A stretch of 64,000 nt of DNA from G965202915 sp965205955 (lineage in GTDB: Bacteria > Pseudomonadota > Gammaproteobacteria > Eutrophobiales > Eutrophobiaceae). Shown piece by piece: positions 59,704-64,000 of the stretch. The DNA lies in the NCBI GenBank assembly GCA_965205955.1, contig OZ242192.1, forward strand, positions 1,612,001 through 1,676,000. The letters run 5' to 3'. The notes beneath the pieces were generated by a model. That model was not told the DNA's origin. It did no database searches and saw nothing but the letters and a program-made list of their open reading frames with translations. Position 1 is the stretch's first letter, and every line of letters starts with the position of its first letter. Position numbers and translations under genes: made by a program.

Positions 59704-60482
59704 CTGATTTTGTTGCAGGATTACTGGCTTCATTGGCGGTTATCAGTGGCTTGATATGGGCGATAGATTCGCGGTTTTTTGCGGTCAGGCGTCAGGAGCA
59801 AAGCGATGAAACACCGGGTGAGCCGCTTTTAGTCGAATACGCCCGCTCTTTATTCCCCATATTTCTGATTGTTTTATTATTGCGGTCATTTTTACTCGAA
59901 CCATTTAGAATTCCCTCGGCTTCGATGATGCCTACCCTTTTAATCGGGGATTTTATTCTGGTGAATAAATATAAATACGGTCTGCGCCTGCCTATTTTGA
60001 ACAGGAAAATAGTCGAGCTCGGCACGCCTGATCGGGGTGATATTGCCGTATTCCGATACCCGCAGGACCCAAGCATCGTGTTCATTAAAAGAATAGTCGG
60101 TCTGCCCGGTGATAAAATTTCTTATTTCGATAAAAGCCTGTATATCAATGATCAATCTATGGATCAAATGATACAGGGCAGGTATAAAGCATATGGATCG
60201 GGGATCATCATGGATGGCGCGTCGCTACGAAAGGAAATTCTGGGCAATATCGAGCATGAGATACTCATCAAGCCAACTCATCCCTCCCAGCAGATCGAAC
60301 ACATCGTCCCGCAAGGCCATTATTTTGTATTGGGGGATAATCGGGACAACAGCAGGGACAGCCGATTTTGGGGATTTGTTCCGGATGAGAATCTTGTCGG
60401 CAAGGCCTTTATGATCTGGATGAACTGGGATTCTAAAAATGGCGGCATTAATTTTAGTAGAATCGGAACAAAAATGATTTAG
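59700..60482 (+). CDS. lepB: Signal peptidase I
   Basis: Inner-membrane protease that removes signal peptides from exported proteins. The 260 residues have two N-terminal membrane segments (about 3-20 and 49-66). The catalytic serine lies in FRIPSASMMPTLLIGDFILV, the catalytic lysine in FIKRIVGLPGD, and the C-terminal box is HYFVLGDNRDNSRDSRFWGF. Translationally coupled to lepA. Confidence 0.96.
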   Translation: MTDFVAGLLASLAVISGLIWAIDSRFFAVRRQEQSDETPGEPLLVEYARSLFPIFLIVLLLRSFLLEPFRIPSASMMPTLLIGDFILVNKYKYGLRLPILNRKIVELGTPDRGDIAVFRYPQDPSIVFIKRIVGLPGDKISYFDKSLYINDQSMDQMIQGRYKAYGSGIIMDGASLRKEILGNIEHEILIKPTHPSQQIEHIVPQGHYFVLGDNRDNSRDSRFWGFVPDENLVGKAFMIWMNWDSKNGGINFSRIGTKMI

Positions 60483-60510
60483 TCAAAGCGGGTATTATTT
60501 GGAGATAAAC

Positions 60511-60969
60511 ATGACCAATTTTGCAAAAAAGCAAGCGGGCATAACCTTTCTGGGCTTATGCATCGTCTTGGGTGTTATCGCAACGTATGTGCTCTTTACA
60601 TTGTCGGCATTTACCGTATACAACGAATATTTGGGCTTGCAAACAATAATGAAAGGGGTGGCTCAATTACCAAAAGAAGAAATAAAAAGTGATAGAGCCA
60701 TTATGCGGGCCTTTATAAAGAGAGCCGATATAAACAATCTGAACCGGTTTGCAGAGGGCGGGATCAGGGAAGGCAAGAGCCTTGTGGTTATCGAGAAGGA
60801 TCAGAAAACCGGAAAAAAAACCCTGATCGTGAGCTATAAGGCGGAGAATAAGCTTATTTCAAACCTCAATTTGATGCTCGATGTAAAAGAGGCGGTTCCG
60901 CTTGGAGAAGGCGCTACCGATACAATTTCATTAAAACACCAAGAGTTGAAGGCCGCCGCCAAGAAATAA
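60511..60969 (+). CDS. DUF4845 membrane protein
   Basis: 152 residues with one N-terminal membrane helix (about 9-32, GITFLGLCIVLGVIATYVLF) and a basic periplasmic part containing LVVIEKDQKTGKKTLIVSYK and NLMLDVKEAV. Small proteins of this design, annotated as DUF4845, lie between lepB and rnc in many gammaproteobacteria; their role is unknown. ATG 60,511 is preceded by GGAG at seven bases, and was preferred over TTG 60,499. Confidence 0.85.
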   Translation: MTNFAKKQAGITFLGLCIVLGVIATYVLFTLSAFTVYNEYLGLQTIMKGVAQLPKEEIKSDRAIMRAFIKRADINNLNRFAEGGIREGKSLVVIEKDQKTGKKTLIVSYKAENKLISNLNLMLDVKEAVPLGEGATDTISLKHQELKAAAKK

Positions 60970-60983
60970 TATACGCACGAGCT

Positions 60984-61643
60984 TTGCTGGGTTACACATT
61001 TAAAAACAAGGCGCTATTGCAACAGGCATTAACCCACCGCAGCGCCGGTCAATGCAATAATGACAGGCTTGAATATCTGGGAGATGCTATTTTAGGTTTT
61101 GTGATTGCCGATGCGCTGTTTACGAAATTTGCATCTGCTTCCGTGGGAGAATTGACCAGATTCAGGGCATCTTTGGTCAAAAAGGAAACCTTGGCGCAAA
61201 TTGCCAGAGAAAGAGATTTATCCCGGCATCTAAGACTGGGAGAGTGTGAGTTGAGGAGCGGCGGCTGGCAACGTGATTCCATTCTGGCCGATACATTCGA
61301 GGCATTAATTGGCGCAATTTATCTGGATTCCAATTTCTCCGAATGTCGAAATTGCATATTGGATATTTACCGTGAATTGTTGGCATCCATTTCACTCGAT
61401 AAAATTTCCAAAGATCCCAAGACCGAGTTGCAGGAGTATATGCAGGCAAAGAAATTATCATTGCCCGTTTATTCCGTTATAAATGAATGCGGTCCGCCGC
61501 ATGATCGTGTTTTTACCGTCAAGTGTGCGATAGAGAATTTGGCCGAGACTATAGTAGCGGATGGAAAAAGTCGGCGAAATGCCGAACAATTGGCGGCAGT
61601 TATAGCATTGCGCAAGATAAAGGAGATGGATACCAATTTTTGA
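60984..61643 (+). CDS. rnc: Ribonuclease III (TTG start)
   Basis: Double-strand RNA endonuclease processing rRNA and regulating mRNAs. Residues 1-145 form the catalytic domain with the signature NDRLEYLGDAILGFVIADAL and the later acidic residues in DTFEALIGAIYLD. A C-terminal double-stranded-RNA-binding domain follows (PKTELQEYMQAKKLSLPVYS to RRNAEQLAAVIALRKI). TTG 60,984 is the only start codon before the conserved LLGYTFKNKALLQQALTHRS. 219 residues. Confidence 0.95.
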   Translation: MLGYTFKNKALLQQALTHRSAGQCNNDRLEYLGDAILGFVIADALFTKFASASVGELTRFRASLVKKETLAQIARERDLSRHLRLGECELRSGGWQRDSILADTFEALIGAIYLDSNFSECRNCILDIYRELLASISLDKISKDPKTELQEYMQAKKLSLPVYSVINECGPPHDRVFTVKCAIENLAETIVADGKSRRNAEQLAAVIALRKIKEMDTNF

Positions 61644-61644
61644 A

Positions 61645-62556
61645 GTGAGTAAAAATCAGGACGGCAAATTCCGTTGTGGCCATATAGCATTGGTTGGGCG
61701 GCCCAATGTGGGCAAGTCGACATTAATGAATAAGCTATTGAACCGGAAACTCAGTATTGTTTCGCGCAAACCGCAAACTACGCGCTGGAAACTACGTGGA
61801 ATCAAAACCAACAAGCAATATCAGGCCATATTTATCGATACACCCGGTTTTCAGGACTCGCCACGGCTTGCCTTGCATCGTTACATGAATCGTGAAGTGA
61901 TCAATTCGATACAGGAGGTTGATCTAATATTGTTTGTGGTCGAGGCCTTGAATTGGAAAGAGATGGATCGAAAAGTCATGGAATTTTTGCTTGGTGATAA
62001 ATCGCCTGTTTTGATTATCAATAAAATTGATAAGACAAACAATAAAACGCAATTGCTACCCTTTATTCAAGGACTGTTGGAACGGTATTCCTTTGATGAA
62101 GTGATCCCCGTATCGGCCAAAAAAGGGAAAGGGCTGGATGAAATTGAAGCTTGTATATCTCGTTCTTTGCCTGTAGCCGATGCCATTTATCCTGAATATC
62201 AGATGACTGATCGAAGTGAACGCTTTTTTGCCGCGGAATTTATCCGTGAAAAACTTACCCGAAAACTGGGAAAGGAGCTTCCCTATAAATTGACTGTCAC
62301 AATCGAGGATTTCAAATGTATTGAGGAAATTACTCATGTGAATGCAGTGATCTGGGTGGAGAAAGCGGGACAAAAGGCAATCGTTATAGGCAAGGGGGGC
62401 AGAATATTGAAACAGGTTGGAAAAGAAGCAAGAATAGATATGCAAGAGATGTTCAACATAAAAATTAATTTGAATACCTGGGTCAAGGTGCGGAAGAAAT
62501 GGGCAGATTCGCAATTTTCTTTGAGACAATTCGGCTATATGCACCAGAGTGTATGA
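61645..62556 (+). CDS. era: GTPase Era (GTG start)
   Basis: Ribosome-assembly GTPase that binds the 3' end of 16S rRNA. The 303 residues have GTPase motifs GRPNVGKSTLMN, TTRWKLRG, DTPGFQ, NKIDK and SAKKGKG, then a KH domain (about 200-290) with VIGKGGRILKQVGKEARIDM. It starts with GTG one base after the rnc stop; the rnc-era-recO order is conserved. Confidence 0.97.
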   Translation: MSKNQDGKFRCGHIALVGRPNVGKSTLMNKLLNRKLSIVSRKPQTTRWKLRGIKTNKQYQAIFIDTPGFQDSPRLALHRYMNREVINSIQEVDLILFVVEALNWKEMDRKVMEFLLGDKSPVLIINKIDKTNNKTQLLPFIQGLLERYSFDEVIPVSAKKGKGLDEIEACISRSLPVADAIYPEYQMTDRSERFFAAEFIREKLTRKLGKELPYKLTVTIEDFKCIEEITHVNAVIWVEKAGQKAIVIGKGGRILKQVGKEARIDMQEMFNIKINLNTWVKVRKKWADSQFSLRQFGYMHQSV

Positions 62557-62559
62557 ATC

Positions 62560-63285
62560 ATGAGAGTCTCAGCTCATCCCTGCTATATTCTGCACATGCG
62601 TCATTATCGGGAAACCAGTTTACTATTGCAGGTATTTTCCAGGGAGTACGGACGAATTGATCTGCTTGCAAAGGGTGCAAAGCGCAAATCAAACAATAAT
62701 CGATTCCAGTTTCGGCTCTATCGGCGATTACTGCTGGCATGGGTTGGTCGCGGTGAACTGGGAACTCTTACCCACATTGAACCGGACTCAACCATGAACG
62801 ACTGGAAACTGCGGCAAATCATGAGCGGGTTTTATCTGAATGAAATATTAATTCGCCTGTTGCATAAACACGAGGCGCATCCTGATTTATTTGAAGCCTA
62901 TGATGCTGTGCTATCGAAGTTACACAAGGATTATCCGGAAGGCGCTATTATACGATATTTTGAAAAGAAATTATTGCAATCCCTGGGTTATGGATTGATC
63001 CTGAATCAAGAAACAGCCGCCGGAGGAGCTATTGAGATGGGGGACCGGTATTATTATCAGCATGATGCGGGCCCATCGCTTCGTCCCCCCGATTCGAATC
63101 ACTACATTGAAATATCAGGCCGGGCATTGATCGCATTGGATCAAGAAACAATCGACGCATCTGATGAAGAAATTCAAATGGAAACAAAAAAATTAATGCG
63201 CTTCGTGCTCGGTATATATCTGGGAGACAAACCCTTGGCCAGTCGCCAGCTTTACGGTGAGTATTTATCTGCATATGCCGGTTGA
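62560..63285 (+). CDS. recO: DNA repair protein RecO
   Basis: Anneals single-stranded DNA and helps load RecA at gaps. The 241 residues contain the N-terminal OB fold (YILHMRHYRETSLLLQVFSR, EYGRIDLLAKGAKRKSNNN) and a helical C domain (YLNEILIRLLHKHEAHPDLF, YFEKKLLQSLGYGLIL). The zinc-binding cysteines found in some relatives are absent. It lies three bases after era. Confidence 0.93.
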   Translation: MRVSAHPCYILHMRHYRETSLLLQVFSREYGRIDLLAKGAKRKSNNNRFQFRLYRRLLLAWVGRGELGTLTHIEPDSTMNDWKLRQIMSGFYLNEILIRLLHKHEAHPDLFEAYDAVLSKLHKDYPEGAIIRYFEKKLLQSLGYGLILNQETAAGGAIEMGDRYYYQHDAGPSLRPPDSNHYIEISGRALIALDQETIDASDEEIQMETKKLMRFVLGIYLGDKPLASRQLYGEYLSAYAG

Positions 63286-63314
63286 TATCGCACTGTCTCC
63301 GGTAGCCACGTATT

Positions 63315-63332
63315 AGCCGGATCGGCTTTTTT
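63315..63332 (+). terminator. Short possible terminator after recO
   Basis: AGCCG and CGGCT pair over a three-base loop and run into six T. The stem is only five pairs, so termination may be partial before pdxJ. Confidence 0.4.
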
Positions 63333-63346
63333 ATCTTTTATCCATC

Positions 63347-64000
63347 ATGTTGCTTGGTGTAAACATCGATCATGTCGCTACATTACGGCAGGTCAGGGCG
63401 GTGCAATATCCTGATCCGGTAGAGGCGGCATTGATTGCGGAAAAAGCCGGCGCTGACTCAATTACCCTGCATTTGCGCGAAGATCGTCGTCATATTCAGG
63501 AGAGGGATGTGAAGAGACTGAGGGAACGCATCAATATCCCGATTAATCTGGAAATGGCGATAACGGAGGAGATGATGCAATTTGCCGAATTAATAAAGCC
63601 GGAATATTGCTGTCTCGTCCCCGAAAAAAGACAGGAATTAACGACGGAAGGCGGGCTCGATGTTGCCGCTCATCTTGCATCGGTAAAGGATGCATCGAGC
63701 AGGCTTTCTGATGCCGGCATACGGGTATCGCTCTTTATCGATGCGATTCCGGAGCAGCTTGCAGCGGCGACGCAAACAGGCGCCCCCTGTATTGAACTGC
63801 ATACCGGCCACTATGCGGATGCAACCGAGCAGTCGGATGTCTCCGCACAACTGGAAAAAATCAAAGCGGGTGTACTTCTTGGCGATGATCTCGGTTTGAA
63901 TATTCATGCAGGCCATGGCTTGAACTATGAAAACGTTTTGGAAATTGCCTCCATTCCGAGAATAACCGAGCTGAATATCGGTCACAGTATTATTGCCCAG
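63347..64000 (+). CDS. pdxJ: Pyridoxine 5'-phosphate synthase (3' end off window)
   Basis: Last step of the DXP-dependent vitamin B6 pathway: joins 3-amino-2-oxopropyl phosphate and DXP. 218 codons are present of about 240 expected. Landmarks: GVNIDHVATLRQVRAVQYPD, ADSITLHLREDRRHIQERDV, INLEMAITEEM, LVPEKRQELTTEGGLDV, GAPCIELHTGHYAD and the final LNIGHSIIAQ. ATG 63,347 gives the family start MLLGVNIDHVA. Normal neighbour of recO. Confidence 0.96.
   Translation, partial: MLLGVNIDHVATLRQVRAVQYPDPVEAALIAEKAGADSITLHLREDRRHIQERDVKRLRERINIPINLEMAITEEMMQFAELIKPEYCCLVPEKRQELTTEGGLDVAAHLASVKDASSRLSDAGIRVSLFIDAIPEQLAAATQTGAPCIELHTGHYADATEQSDVSAQLEKIKAGVLLGDDLGLNIHAGHGLNYENVLEIASIPRITELNIGHSIIAQ

Overview
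The window is a stretch of chromosome from a gammaproteobacterium with a moderate G+C content. Two blocks of conserved housekeeping genes in the order typical of that class frame about 31 kb of accessory DNA. I cannot place the organism below class from sequence alone.

Left core (1-22,808): glnD (cut by the window edge) and map run leftward. Divergent from them is a long rightward series: rpsB-tsf-pyrH-frr-uppS-cdsA-dxr-rseP-bamA-skp-lpxD-fabZ-lpxA-rnhB-dnaE-accA-tilS. It couples translation, UMP supply, lipid carrier and phospholipid synthesis, outer-membrane assembly and lipid A synthesis. Two departures from the norm stand out: ribosomal protein S2 carries a C-terminal tail of roughly 200 residues containing a 66-bp tandem repeat, and lpxB is absent from its usual place between lpxA and rnhB.

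Accessory region A (22,809-32,400) is a decayed RHS/YD-repeat toxin locus. Pieces of RHS core and orphan C-terminal toxin tips alternate with small, mostly membrane-bound proteins that start at or within a few bases of a tip's stop codon, as immunity genes do. The layout suggests two arrays, each ending in the same 28-bp flank. Between the arrays lie a transcription-regulator remnant and a perfect 54-bp copy of an internal piece of tilS.

Accessory region B (32,400-36,730) is a visibly G+C-richer island holding an STT3/PglB-like oligosaccharyltransferase with an aberrant WWDYG motif and a GT2-GtrA glycosyltransferase. Ends of one IS3-type element enclose it.

Region C (36,787-45,476) looks native in codon use. 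It has a leftward six-gene envelope operon (L,D-transpeptidase, DUF302 lipoprotein, MotA/TolQ-type channel, ExbD-like partner, membrane protein, VWA-FHA protein). Upstream of it sits a 24-codon orphan pqqA with a sigma54-like promoter, divergent from an NtrB/NtrC-type two-component pair.

Region D (45,654-52,311) is a ruined type III restriction-modification locus. The methylase is frameshifted and truncated, and only a C-terminal scrap of the restriction subunit remains. Between them lie an IS3-family element, a secreted putative-Ig protein without a start codon, a 167-bp triplication and a B12-binding radical SAM gene.

Right core (52,348-64,000): nadB (leftward), then rpoE-rseA-rseB-mucD, the envelope-stress sigma factor with its regulators and a periplasmic protease, followed by lepA-lepB-DUF4845-rnc-era-recO-pdxJ (cut by the edge). 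No tRNA, rRNA or CRISPR array was seen.
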